NCBI GenBank assembly: GCA_965229525.1
Contig: OZ245886.1
Coordinates: 1,488,001 to 1,552,000, forward strand
Source: HXMU1420-13 sp965229525
GTDB taxonomy: Bacteria > Bacteroidota > Rhodothermia > Balneolales > Balneolaceae
Length of the DNA stretch: 64,000 bases
Direction of reading: 5' to 3'
Shown here piece by piece: positions 53,265 to 62,203 of this stretch. The notes beneath the pieces are model-generated. The model was not told where the DNA came from, searched no databases, and saw only the letters and a list, made by a program, of their open reading frames with translations. Position 1 is the stretch's first letter, and the number at the start of each line of letters is the position of its first letter. A program made the translations under genes and the position numbers.

Positions 53265-54089
53265 TTATTCAGCTTTTTTAGCTTCCCAAGCTGCAAGCAC
53301 AGTTTTGCGCTCTTCAGCATCGGTTACGAAACCTTCTAAATCAGCTAAATCAGTTGCAGCAATGTAATCAGCCGCTTCTTTTGCACCCATATCAGTAGAA
53401 GTTTTTGTTGCAGTAGCTTCTTCAGCCGGAGTTTCTTCCACTACTTCTTCAGCAGCAGGTTCTTCAGCCGGGGCTTCTACTAATTCTTCTTCTGCAACTG
53501 GCTCTTCTGCTGGAGCATCTTCCACTACTTCCTCAGCAACAGGCTCTTCAGCAGCAACTTCTTCAACCGTTTCCTCAACAGCCGCTTCTTCTGCTTCAGC
53601 CTCTACAACTTCATCTACCGTTTCTTCTACTTCGGCCGTAGCTTCTTCTGTTGCCATTTCTTCTGCTGCAGCGGCAGCTTTCTTAGTAACCTGAGTTTTG
53701 TATTCTTTCTCTTCAGCAGCAAGTGCAGCTTTAACCTGATCGCGGTGAGTTACCTCTTCTTGCTTCTTAGTGTCGCGATAAGCTTTCCATTCTGAAAGCG
53801 CAGCTTCGATCTCTGCTTCGCTTTTACCCCACATCATTAAGTGACGCTTATAAAGAACACCTTCCTGGCGTAGGATTTTTCTAACAGAGTCGGTTGGTTG
53901 GGCTCCGGTATCTAACCAGTACATGATACGATCTTCGTTCAGTACGGTCTCTTTCTTTTCGGTAACGCCATCATATCGTCCAACTTGCTCGATGATACGC
54001 CCATCACGTGGTGCACGGCTATCAGCAACTACAATATGATAAATAGGACGTCGGATACGCCCTTTGCGTTGAAGTCTGATTTTAATCAA
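53265..54089 (-). CDS. rpsP: 30S ribosomal protein S16 with ~190-residue acidic C-terminal extension
   Basis: A 274-residue S16. Residues 1-80 are the normal protein (IKIRLQRKGRIRRPIYHIVV, ADSRAPRDGRIIEQVG), while usual S16 is about 80-90 residues. The extension has a charged helix (~95-140), then Ala/Glu/Val/Pro repeats of EEPVAEE type to about residue 228, and a folded-looking end (AKEAADYIAATDLADLEGFV). The start is TTG at 54089, supported by GGAG seven bases upstream. Such extensions occur in relatives of this group; their role is unknown. Confidence 0.92.
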   Translation of the reverse strand: MIKIRLQRKGRIRRPIYHIVVADSRAPRDGRIIEQVGRYDGVTEKKETVLNEDRIMYWLDTGAQPTDSVRKILRQEGVLYKRHLMMWGKSEAEIEAALSEWKAYRDTKKQEEVTHRDQVKAALAAEEKEYKTQVTKKAAAAAEEMATEEATAEVEETVDEVVEAEAEEAAVEETVEEVAAEEPVAEEVVEDAPAEEPVAEEELVEAPAEEPAAEEVVEETPAEEATATKTSTDMGAKEAADYIAATDLADLEGFVTDAEERKTVLAAWEAKKAE

Positions 54090-54135
54090 TGGTTATCTCC
54101 AGTGAGTTATGTTGTTAATCTAATTCTATAAAATT

Positions 54136-55476
54136 CTATCGTCCCAGAGGAAGGTTCTTCAGACCCTGCATGGCTCTACCCATTTTGCCCATTTTGGACA
54201 TAGTCTTCATCATTTTCTTCATCTGTTCAAACTGTTTGATGAGATCATTAATCTCACGAACAGTGGTGCCAGAACCGGCCGCTATTCGTCGTCGCCGACT
54301 ACCGTTTAAAATGCTTGGGTTCTGACGCTCTTCCGGCGTCATAGAATAGATTATTGCTTCGATGGGCTTAAAAGCGTCATCACTGAGATCAGCATCTTCT
54401 ATTGCTTTGCTGGCGCCGGGGATCATCGAGACGAGATCAGTAAAACTTCCCATCTTTTTGATCTTCTGAATTTGATCCAAAAAGTCTTCAAGGTCGAATT
54501 TGTCTGAGCTAATCTTCTTTTGAAGTTTCTCTGCTTCCTTCTCATCGAATTCTTTTTGAGCCTTCTCAACCAAGGAAACCACATCACCCATCCCCAAAAT
54601 ACGCTGAGCCATTCGGTCAGGATAGAAAGGGGAAAGAGCATCCAGTTTTTCACCGGTGCTTACAAATTTGATTGGTTTATCAACTACCGACTTAATTGAT
54701 AGCGCTGCACCACCACGGGTGTCGCCATCTAGCTTGGTTAAAACCACGCCATTAAAGTCGATACGATCGTTGAAGGCTTTTGCTGTATTAACAGCATCCT
54801 GACCCGTCATTGAATCAACAACGAATAGGATTTCGTGTGGATTGATTGCATTCTTGATGTTTGCAATTTCATCCATCATTTCCTCGTCTACAGAGAGTCG
54901 ACCGGCGGTATCGATAATAACTGTATCCATAGCCAGGCTTTTTGCCATAGAAACGGCTTCTTTGGCAACCCGAATTGGATCTTTTTGTTCTATCGAATAC
55001 ACCGGAACATCTACAGAAGATGCGAGGGTTTTTAACTGGTTTACGGCAGCAGGGCGATAAACATCGGCGGCAGCAAGAAGAGGATTCCTTTTATGCTCCT
55101 GCTTAAGATATCGGGCTAACTTACCTGTGAAGGTAGTTTTACCAGATCCTTGTAAACCTGCAATTAAAATGATTGTTGGCGGAACATGGGCACTCGCTAT
55201 ATCATGCTTTTCACCACCGAAAGTTTCAACCAGTTCATCGTACACAATTTTTGTGAACTGTTGACCTGGATTAACGGAGGTGAGTACATCAGATCCGAGT
55301 ACTTTGTCTTTAATGTCCGCAGTAAACTGACGTGCAACTTCCAAATTCACATCGGCATCCAACAAAGCGCGACGAATTTCACGTACCGTCTCGGCAATGT
55401 TTACCTCGGTAATACGCGCTTCGCCTTTAAGGCTTTGGAATGCTTTATCTAAATTGGATGATAGATTCTCAAACAT
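54136..55476 (-). CDS. ffh: signal recognition particle protein Ffh
   Basis: A 446-residue GTPase that, with 4.5S RNA, delivers nascent membrane proteins to FtsY. The NG domain carries GLQGSGKTTFTGKLA (P-loop), DTAGRLSVDEEM and TKLDGDTRGGAAL; the M domain from ~300 has the signal-sequence-binding methionine-rich tail (FEQMKKMMKTMSKMGKMGRA). First gene of the operon; 46 bp before rpsP. Confidence 0.97.
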   Translation of the reverse strand: MFENLSSNLDKAFQSLKGEARITEVNIAETVREIRRALLDADVNLEVARQFTADIKDKVLGSDVLTSVNPGQQFTKIVYDELVETFGGEKHDIASAHVPPTIILIAGLQGSGKTTFTGKLARYLKQEHKRNPLLAAADVYRPAAVNQLKTLASSVDVPVYSIEQKDPIRVAKEAVSMAKSLAMDTVIIDTAGRLSVDEEMMDEIANIKNAINPHEILFVVDSMTGQDAVNTAKAFNDRIDFNGVVLTKLDGDTRGGAALSIKSVVDKPIKFVSTGEKLDALSPFYPDRMAQRILGMGDVVSLVEKAQKEFDEKEAEKLQKKISSDKFDLEDFLDQIQKIKKMGSFTDLVSMIPGASKAIEDADLSDDAFKPIEAIIYSMTPEERQNPSILNGSRRRRIAAGSGTTVREINDLIKQFEQMKKMMKTMSKMGKMGRAMQGLKNLPLGR

Positions 55477-55647
55477 GAATCTTTTATAAACAGGATAGTT
55501 CGTCGGTTTTAGAGCCTACAAAAATACGGGGAATTGTCGGGCTTATCAACACTAATGTGGATAAATAATTTTTATCAGAATTTGTAACAATTCATAGTTA
55601 AAAGACTCATTCTACCTGTCTGGGTTATTATTTTTAAAACTAGCTAT

Positions 55648-55902
55648 ATGAGCAACAAATTTGTCTACTTGCTCCTTTTGTTTTTTCCACTAATAGTGAA
55701 TTACTACGTGTTCCAATTCAGTGGTCAAGCAGTCGGTTTTCTATTTCTTTCTTTTTATCTATTTCTATACCGACCATTTGTTGATAGCTTTCGGCTGTTA
55801 GAGTTGGGAGAAATAGATGAGGAAGAAATGCAAAACTGGCTTATTCCTTTTGCAAAACCATTTTGGTATCCTTTTACTCATTTCAGAGTACTTTTTTTAT
55901 AG
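55648..55902 (+). CDS. small two-helix membrane protein
   Basis: An 84-residue protein with two hydrophobic segments (about 6-24 and 28-45) and a short cytosolic tail containing ELGEIDEEEMQNWL and ending FWYPFTHFRVLFL. No family is recognised. A remnant of the same 3' end recurs at 57058-57111, on the far side of the metzincin gene, so this gene was partly duplicated or split by an insertion. Divergent from ffh; promoter probably in 55477-55647. Confidence 0.6.
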   Translation: MSNKFVYLLLLFFPLIVNYYVFQFSGQAVGFLFLSFYLFLYRPFVDSFRLLELGEIDEEEMQNWLIPFAKPFWYPFTHFRVLFL

Positions 55903-55917
55903 TAAGGCTCAGATAAA

Positions 55918-56943
55918 TCAATAGATCATTAGAGAGTTATTTTCATTATATGAGTAATACTTTCTAACCGTAATTAAGTATCTGTGATCTTTAATCAGTT
56001 TATAATTAATGATGGCACTTCTATCAACCCCACTGTCATCATCACCAGAAAGAAAAACCTGGTCATCGTCGTCAAGAAGATTAAATAGTACAAGCAAACA
56101 GTCCATACTCCCAAATGTTTGAATCGTATATTTTCGTGAATGTTCTGGAATAAAAATAAAACTCGCCTGCTCTGCATTATTTAAGATCAACTCTACAGAT
56201 TGTGTCACCTTTAGGTGGGTTAGGTCATTAAAAGATAGAGGTGGATAAAATTTTTGAATCCAAAGTTTGTCTTTCTCTGATAATCCGGGTTCTGGGTTTA
56301 TTCCGTCTTTAAATTCTTCGGGCTTGAGTATTAAACCCGGTCCAAATTTATATTGCATTATTGAATTGGGATCCCATTCTGACGAAACAACTTCATTTGG
56401 TGGTACCTTTCTAAGAATGTTAAAGTCTATTGTTTCCTTATCCCAATAATTTGGATAACCGCTAAATCTTCGATAGACCGCTTCTTCATCCCAAACAATT
56501 CCAGCCTTATTATTAAATTGCTCATGTGTTAAACCAAGTGTATGGCCAATTTCATGTAGCGCTGTATCAATATCTGTTGTTATATCCCAACCAAAGTTCA
56601 TTGTTGGTTCATTTGAAGAGATATTTAAGATCTGTTTTCCTAAATAGGACCAGGAACCAGCTCCTTTTTTAAAGGAAATTCGAATCTCTGCATCAAGCTT
56701 ATTAGTTACTTCTTTAAATCGAAGACCTATGCCAATGTTTTTCCAAATATCAAAAGCCTTTCTGACAACATCTTTTTCATTATTCGACCCTTCTAAGAAG
56801 TAGTACTTTAATTGTGTACCATTGGCCCATTTAGTATCTGAAACGAGGATTAGGGACTCTCTTTCAAATAAGACATCAGAACTAAAAACCCTGGGTTTCA
56901 TTATCGGAAGCCCGCAAAACCCCTGTATTTCTTCATTTTTCAT
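55918..56943 (-). CDS. metzincin metallopeptidase without recognisable signal peptide
   Basis: A 341-residue protein with the zinc site HEIGHTLGLTH (His130, Glu131, His134, His140) and a Met-turn (SIMQYKFG), characteristic of metzincins of the M10/M12 type. The N-terminal ~35 residues contain no hydrophobic signal, so secretion would need another route or the enzyme acts in the cytosol. A ~100-residue beta-rich C-terminal domain (LTHLKVTQSVELIL) may bind substrate. Its 3' end is 16 bp from the small membrane protein gene, and it lies between that gene and its duplicated remnant, suggesting acquisition. Confidence 0.78.
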   Translation of the reverse strand: MKNEEIQGFCGLPIMKPRVFSSDVLFERESLILVSDTKWANGTQLKYYFLEGSNNEKDVVRKAFDIWKNIGIGLRFKEVTNKLDAEIRISFKKGAGSWSYLGKQILNISSNEPTMNFGWDITTDIDTALHEIGHTLGLTHEQFNNKAGIVWDEEAVYRRFSGYPNYWDKETIDFNILRKVPPNEVVSSEWDPNSIMQYKFGPGLILKPEEFKDGINPEPGLSEKDKLWIQKFYPPLSFNDLTHLKVTQSVELILNNAEQASFIFIPEHSRKYTIQTFGSMDCLLVLFNLLDDDDQVFLSGDDDSGVDRSAIINYKLIKDHRYLITVRKYYSYNENNSLMIY

Positions 56944-57057
56944 TTTCTTACCCTTTTTTCAATTATGGTTCATAGGTAAAAAAGAGAGAATGAAAAAAAT
57001 ATATCACCACCTGTTTATGTGGTTGTAATTAGCATTTTAAAAATGTTCTCAAGGTAG

Positions 57058-57111
57058 TTTCCCAAAATTTTCTGGAATCCATTTACTCATTTCAGAGTTT
57101 TGTTTTTATAG
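57058..57111 (+). pseudogene. remnant of the small membrane protein gene's 3' end
   Basis: Reading frame 57058-57111 encodes FPKIFWNPFTHFRVLFL and a stop, matching the last 17 residues of the 84-residue protein (FAKPFWYPFTHFRVLFL) with three substitutions. At nucleotide level, 42 bases ending at the TAG align with about six mismatches. An upstream TAG (57055-57057) shows it is not part of a gene. The rest of the 253-bp gap 56944-57196 shows no other feature. Confidence 0.75.
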
Positions 57112-57196
57112 TTTTTCCAACCTTTTTTTGATTCCTTGAAATAGTATTTTTCCAATTCAGGAACAAAAGCATCAATATCAGGTACGAGGCTTTATT

Positions 57197-57976
57197 ATGG
57201 GGAAATCAATTAAACTTTTTTCGGCAATACTATTTCTTACGTCAACGATGGCGTTTGCACAAACTGGCACAGGCTCATCAGGAGTAAAAGATCGTGCCGG
57301 TGATATGTTCAGAGAAATGAACACGGGTCAATTGACCCTTCGATTCGTAAATGCATTGACAGGAGATTACGTAACCGGAGCGGCGGTTACCATTGGCGAA
57401 AATTCCTACACCACCGATTTTGAAGGTAAAGTGCTTTTTACTACCGATGTTGTAAATGGTCAATTACCAGTTTCTTTCCGAAAAGCTGATTTCATCAATT
57501 CTGATTTCAATTTAGAAATAATGGTTGGCTCTGTGTGGCAGGGTCAAATCTCGGTTTCTCCTACGCTCCAGCCGCAACAAATCAGAATAGTCTTAGATTG
57601 GGCAGATAGACCAAGAGATTTAGATGCCCATCTTATTAAAGAAGGCGATTATCATATTTCTTATCGGGATACCAGAACCAGTCAGGACGGAACCGCACAG
57701 TTAGATCGCGATGACACAAATGGCAATGGCCCTGAAACGATTACAATCAACGAAATGAGTGTGGCTGATTCCTATGTTTATAAAGTAATGGACTACTCAA
57801 ATCGCGATAGCCGACGTTCAAGAAATCTTGCCAGCCAGTCAAGAGCTACAGTTCGTGTTTACGGTGACAATCGATTAATGCATACCTACCGAATAGATGG
57901 AAATGCCCGTGGAACAGAGTGGACCGTATTCAAAATTGAAAATGGTGTATTTACCCGAGTAGACACGGTAGACTAG
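57197..57976 (+). CDS. exported YfaP/DUF2135-like protein
   Basis: A 259-residue exported protein (signal ending STMAFAQ). The C-terminal domain contains IVLDWADRPRDLDAHLI (131-147), a Gly/Asp-rich DRDDTNGNGPETITI loop and a final beta segment, matching the YfaP/DUF2135 fold. The N-terminal domain (~45-125) is a beta sandwich (LTLRFVNALTGDYVTGAAVT). Probably a periplasmic or surface protein of unknown function. Single gene. Confidence 0.72.
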   Translation: MGKSIKLFSAILFLTSTMAFAQTGTGSSGVKDRAGDMFREMNTGQLTLRFVNALTGDYVTGAAVTIGENSYTTDFEGKVLFTTDVVNGQLPVSFRKADFINSDFNLEIMVGSVWQGQISVSPTLQPQQIRIVLDWADRPRDLDAHLIKEGDYHISYRDTRTSQDGTAQLDRDDTNGNGPETITINEMSVADSYVYKVMDYSNRDSRRSRNLASQSRATVRVYGDNRLMHTYRIDGNARGTEWTVFKIENGVFTRVDTVD

Positions 57977-58047
57977 CCAGAATAAATACCTCTATCTTTT
58001 TATTGGAATAAGTAGGATTTTCTGCACTGGCAACTATCCTTATAGTT

Positions 58048-58169
58048 GTCATCTCGGGCTTGATCCAGGATCTGTAAATGGTTGATTTACTAACAGCCGA
58101 TAAATTAAAGAAACGCTCTACAGATTCTTAATCAAGCATGCGCTGAATTGGTTCAGTGTTTAGGATGAC
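58048..58169. repeat. dispersed-type intergenic repeat with inverted ends
   Basis: Starts GTCATCTCGGGCTTGATCC and ends GGATGAC, the inverted end of GTCATC. The interior ACTAACAGCCGATAAATT separates the two partially complementary arms (GATCTG near 58068 and CAGATT near 58121). Sequence of this type recurs between genes in many bacterial genomes. It fills most of the 254-bp gap between the YfaP-like gene and fabI; no gene is present. Confidence 0.6.
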
Positions 58170-58230
58170 GACTGCGTAATTAAGTTTATAGCCGATCTAC
58201 CAAACCTATCAATTAATAGAAGTTTTTAGA

Positions 58231-59061
58231 ATGAGTGAAGGCCACGGATTATTAAAAGGTAAAAAAGGAATTATTTTTGGAGCACTAGACGATCGTAGTA
58301 TTGCATGGCGCGTAGCCTTAGCCTGCCATAGAGAAGGAGCAGAATTTGTATTATCAAATGCGCCCATTGCTCTCCGACTAGGAACCTTGAATGCCCTATC
58401 TGAAGAAACTAATGCGCCCATAATTCCCTGCGATGTTTCTGATGACGATGCAGTAAAAGAAATGATGGAAAAAGTGAAAGAAGAAATTGGAGGAGTAGAC
58501 TTCATTCTTCATGCAATCGGGATGTCTCCAAATATCCGAAAGAAAAAGGAATACACAGACATTAATTACCGTTGGTTCCAGCAATCTTTGGACATTTCTG
58601 CTATTTCTCTTCACAGAGTTCTACATTTTGCTGATAAGGCAGGAATTCTTAATGATGGTGGTAGCGTAATCGCCCTTTCATACATTGGTGCACAGCGAAT
58701 TTTCAGCAAGTATTCTGATATGAATGATGCAAAAGCATTATTAGAAAGTATTGCCAGAAACTATGGTAGCAGATTAGGTCATCGCGGAATTCGAGTAAAT
58801 ACCATTTCTCAAGCACCAACAAAAACCTCAGCCGGGTCTGGTATTAAAGGCTTTGATGGTATGTACACGTTTGCAGAAAAGCTTTCCCCGATGGGTAATC
58901 CATCCGCAGACGACTGTGCCGACTATTGTGTTGCCATGTTTTCAGATCTAACACGAAAAGTTACTATGCAGAACCTGTTCCATGATGGAGGTTTTGTTAC
59001 TAATGGTATTTCAGAAGAAATGATGGAAGACCTCGCTAAAATTTACGCTGATGAAGAATAA
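58231..59061 (+). CDS. fabI: enoyl-[acyl-carrier-protein] reductase
   Basis: A 276-residue short-chain dehydrogenase that reduces trans-2-enoyl-ACP with NADH in the last step of fatty-acid elongation. The catalytic Tyr151, Tyr161 and Lys168 have the FabI spacing (SYIGAQRIFSKYSDMNDAK), and the NAD loop GALDDRSIAW (17-26) is typical. Length matches FabI. Monocistronic, between two repeat elements. Confidence 0.94.
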   Translation: MSEGHGLLKGKKGIIFGALDDRSIAWRVALACHREGAEFVLSNAPIALRLGTLNALSEETNAPIIPCDVSDDDAVKEMMEKVKEEIGGVDFILHAIGMSPNIRKKKEYTDINYRWFQQSLDISAISLHRVLHFADKAGILNDGGSVIALSYIGAQRIFSKYSDMNDAKALLESIARNYGSRLGHRGIRVNTISQAPTKTSAGSGIKGFDGMYTFAEKLSPMGNPSADDCADYCVAMFSDLTRKVTMQNLFHDGGFVTNGISEEMMEDLAKIYADEE

Positions 59062-59116
59062 GTTGAAATAGAAAAGTCATTTCTACTAAGGCAGGAATTT
59101 AAATTGTCTAACATGA

Positions 59117-59145
59117 TCTGGATTCCGGCATTCGCGGCGGAATGA
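59117..59145. repeat. short dispersed-repeat half with hairpin
   Basis: TCTGGATTCCGG, then CGCGGCGGAATGAC. ATTCCG (59122-59127) pairs with CGGAAT (59138-59143). A potential ATG of ruvC at 59142 falls inside this element, which argues for the downstream start. Confidence 0.5.
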
Positions 59146-59162
59146 CATTAACAAAATCACAG

Positions 59163-59735
59163 ATGTCTGATATAATCCTCGGAATAGATCCTGGATCTAG
59201 AGTTACCGGTTATGCAGTGCTTACCGAGGAGCATGGCAAATTAATTGCTTTACGTTGCGATGTAATTAGAATGGCGAACATTGAAGATCATTCTAATCGC
59301 TTAAATTATATTTTTGAGCAGATTTCAGCCATAATAAAATCTATTCAACCCACACAATGTGCTGTGGAGACACCCATTTATGGGGTAGATCCGCAAGCAA
59401 TGCTGAAATTAGGTAGAGCACAGGCTGCAGCTATTCTGGCGATTAAACAGTGTGGGCTTGATGCTGTAGAGTATTTTCCAAAAGTGGTGAAAAAATCTAT
59501 CACCGGAAATGGAAACGCCAGCAAAGAACAGGTAGCGTTTATGTTAAAGAAGATGGTGAGGCTACCAGATGAAAAATTATCAAATGATGCCACAGATGCG
59601 CTCGCAGTTGCCTGGTGTCATATGATGAATAATCGCGGAATTCCATTAGGACAGAAGAAAACCCATCAAAATAATAAGAAGGGAGATTGGGCAAGTTTTG
59701 TTGAGCAAAATCCAGGTAGAGTAAGAAAATTATGA
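59163..59735 (+). CDS. ruvC: Holliday-junction resolvase RuvC
   Basis: A 190-residue RNase-H-fold nuclease that cleaves Holliday junctions. Catalytic residues are Asp9 (GIDPGSRVTG), Glu69 (AVETPIYG) and the Asp pair in NDATDALAVAWCH near the C-terminus. I chose the ATG at 59163; the ATG at 59142 lies in a repeat element. The stop overlaps ruvA by 4 bp (ATGA), so the two are coupled. Confidence 0.95.
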   Translation: MSDIILGIDPGSRVTGYAVLTEEHGKLIALRCDVIRMANIEDHSNRLNYIFEQISAIIKSIQPTQCAVETPIYGVDPQAMLKLGRAQAAAILAIKQCGLDAVEYFPKVVKKSITGNGNASKEQVAFMLKKMVRLPDEKLSNDATDALAVAWCHMMNNRGIPLGQKKTHQNNKKGDWASFVEQNPGRVRKL

Positions 59736-60325
59736 TCGCATTTTTAAAAGGATTTATCGAAGAAAAGACCCCAGACTCCGTTTTATTAGACGTTCAGGGA
59801 GTGGGGTATAAAGTTGAGGTTTCCAGCCAAACTATAGATCAACTTGAATCAGCTGGAAGCGAAATCAAACTGTTGATTTATCATCACATCACAGAAAATG
59901 ACCAGCGATTATTCGGATTCTTTTCAAAAGAAGAAAAACAGTTATTTGAACATCTGATAACCGTAAAGGGGGTTGGACCTAAATTGGGACTTACAATACT
60001 TAGTGGGTTACCCGCATCAAATTTGATTTCAGCAATAACTGGCGGGGATGCTGTCGCATTATCCCGCGTACCCGGTATTGGGAAAAAGACTGCAGAGCGA
60101 ATTATTGTTGAATTGAGAGAAAAGCTAAAAGAATTAAATACCGGACTTGACAAATCTTCGGTTTCTGTTGGTACAGGGGTTCTGGAAGAGGCAATTCAGG
60201 CATTAGTTGCACTTGGCTTTAAACCTAAAGAATCTGAACAAGCAGCAATAAAGGTAATTAATGAAGGTGAAGGATCAGATTCTTCGGCGGTGATACGAAA
60301 AGCGCTTGGATTATTGAAGAATTAG
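59732..60325 (+). CDS. ruvA: Holliday-junction-binding protein RuvA
   Basis: A 197-residue protein that binds Holliday junctions as a tetramer and loads the RuvB motor. Domain I is an OB fold (MIAFLKGFIEEKTPDSVLLD), domain II has tandem HhH motifs (GVGPKLGLTILSG, VPGIGKKTAERI), and domain III is the small RuvB-binding bundle after a linker (EEAIQALVALGFKPKESEQA). No ruvB is in the window. ATGA overlap with ruvC. Confidence 0.95.
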   Translation: MIAFLKGFIEEKTPDSVLLDVQGVGYKVEVSSQTIDQLESAGSEIKLLIYHHITENDQRLFGFFSKEEKQLFEHLITVKGVGPKLGLTILSGLPASNLISAITGGDAVALSRVPGIGKKTAERIIVELREKLKELNTGLDKSSVSVGTGVLEEAIQALVALGFKPKESEQAAIKVINEGEGSDSSAVIRKALGLLKN

Positions 60326-60428
60326 CCATTTTATTCCTCGGTGCCGTAACAATTTCTTCATTATACATTGCACAGATTCATTAGTATCATTATAGAATTG
60401 TTACCAGGGAATTAAACCAATTATACCA

Positions 60429-61106
60429 GTGGCTAAAAAGACCATTCTTGTTGTTGACGACGAAAAAGACCTTCTTGATCTTATTGAATACAACTTACAA
60501 AAGGAAGGCTTTAAAGTTTTAAAAGCCGAAAATGGCGAAAAGGGGATTGAAATTGCGAAGGAGAATAAACCAGATTTGGTTCTTCTTGATATCATGATGC
60601 CGAAAATGGATGGGCTTGAAGCTGTGGAGCTTATGAGGAAAGACGATGATTTAAAACGAATTCCAATCATCTTTTTAACGGCTAGAAGTGACGAAAAAAC
60701 AGAAATCGAAGGCTTAAATAAAGGTGGTGACGATTATATCACTAAGCCAATAAGTACCACAAAGTTAGTTTCCCGAATAAAAGCAGTAATGCGTCGATTT
60801 GATGAATCTGCAGAACCGGTTAATAAACTGGAGGTTCACGATCTTGAAATTGACAAAGACAGATACATAGTTAAAAGGGAGAATGCAGAGTTTCAGTTAC
60901 CAAGAAAGGAATTCGAACTTCTTTTTTATCTAGCTAGCCGAAAAGGAAAGGTGCTGGATCGTCAAACACTTTTAAACAAAGTGTGGGGTGATAATATTTA
61001 TGTTGTTGATCGGACGGTTGATGTACACGTTCGTAAAATCAGAGAGAAATTGGGTGATCATTATATAGAGACAGTAAAAGGTGTAGGATATCGCTTTAAA
61101 GAATGA
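60429..61106 (+). CDS. PhoB/OmpR-family response regulator
   Basis: A 225-residue DNA-binding regulator. The receiver domain has Asp10/Asp11, the phosphorylated Asp54 (LVLLDIMMPKMDG) and Lys in TKPIS; the C-terminal winged helix has VHVRKIREKLG, then VKGVGYRF. The start is GTG at 60429. Its end overlaps the sensor kinase gene by 4 bp (ATGA). It probably controls phosphate or envelope genes; the target is unknown. Confidence 0.93.
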   Translation: MAKKTILVVDDEKDLLDLIEYNLQKEGFKVLKAENGEKGIEIAKENKPDLVLLDIMMPKMDGLEAVELMRKDDDLKRIPIIFLTARSDEKTEIEGLNKGGDDYITKPISTTKLVSRIKAVMRRFDESAEPVNKLEVHDLEIDKDRYIVKRENAEFQLPRKEFELLFYLASRKGKVLDRQTLLNKVWGDNIYVVDRTVDVHVRKIREKLGDHYIETVKGVGYRFKE

Positions 61107-62170
61107 GCAAAGGTTCCAGACGAAACCGAGTTTTCTACAAACTTGGTTTTAGAATTGCTTTATACACAGCAGTAATTTCTGCAATACTTTCGTTTGCAAT
61201 TATTTTTGTATTCGATCATGGAATACAAGAATCGTTATTGCTTTCTGGGCTAGTTCTGCTTGGTACATTCATTTCAAGCTATATTGTTAGCTCAAGACTT
61301 CAATTTCGACGAATAAAGGTGCTAGAGCGCGTATCAAAAAATATCTCAAAAAAGAGATTTGAAGAGATCGAAGATCTTCGCACACAATATGATGATGAGT
61401 TGGACTATATCATCAAGCATTTGATAAAATCCAGCAGAACGGTAGAACGTGAAATTCAGAGACTCAATCGTATCGAAAATTACCGTAAGGAATTTATAGG
61501 TGATATCTCACATGAGCTAAAAACTCCTATTTTTGCCATTCAAGGATTCATTGAAACACTCCTAAACGGCGCTCTTGAAGACGAAAAAGTAAATACCAAA
61601 TTTCTTCAAAAAGCGATGAGAAATGTGAATCGGCTCATTTTTCTCACAAAAGATTTAATGGAGATTTCGCGACTTGAAACGGGTGAACTTAAATCGGAAA
61701 TTGAGGACGTTTTTCTGCATGAATTGGTTCATGAAGTGGTTGAAAGTTTAGCCTACAAAGCAGAAAAAGAAGAGGTTGAACTAGTAGTTGGCACAATTGA
61801 CCCAAATACTCTTATTCGGGCAGACAAGAATCAAATGAGACAGGTTTTTATTAATCTCATTGAAAATGGAATTAAGTATAATATGAAGGGTGGCAAGGTT
61901 GAAATAGGAATTCGCGATAGTGAAATACCTGATAAGATTGAATTCTATGTTAGAGATACAGGGATGGGAATTGATGAACTAGATTTACCACGAGTTACAG
62001 AACGTTTTTTCCGAGTTGATAAATCTCGTTCAAGAGAACGAGGCGGAACAGGATTAGGGCTTGCTATCGTTAAGCATATTATTGAAGCCCATGGTGAAGA
62101 ACTTTCGATTAAAAGTGAACCAAACAAAGGTTCGGTTTTCTCTATAACTTTATCTAAAATTGCATCCTGA
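61103..62170 (+). CDS. PhoR-like sensor histidine kinase
   Basis: A 355-residue membrane kinase with two helices near residues 15-60 and no periplasmic sensor domain of size. The phosphorylated His137 is in GDISHELKTPIFA; ATP-binding boxes are NLIENGIKY (N), RDTGMGIDE (G1) and GGTGLGLAI (G2). With so small a sensor, it may respond to the membrane or a partner protein. Coupled to the regulator gene. Confidence 0.92.
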   Translation: MSKGSRRNRVFYKLGFRIALYTAVISAILSFAIIFVFDHGIQESLLLSGLVLLGTFISSYIVSSRLQFRRIKVLERVSKNISKKRFEEIEDLRTQYDDELDYIIKHLIKSSRTVEREIQRLNRIENYRKEFIGDISHELKTPIFAIQGFIETLLNGALEDEKVNTKFLQKAMRNVNRLIFLTKDLMEISRLETGELKSEIEDVFLHELVHEVVESLAYKAEKEEVELVVGTIDPNTLIRADKNQMRQVFINLIENGIKYNMKGGKVEIGIRDSEIPDKIEFYVRDTGMGIDELDLPRVTERFFRVDKSRSRERGGTGLGLAIVKHIIEAHGEELSIKSEPNKGSVFSITLSKIAS

Positions 62171-62203
62171 CATTTATAAAGACTATTCAGCACAAAAAGA
62201 ATT

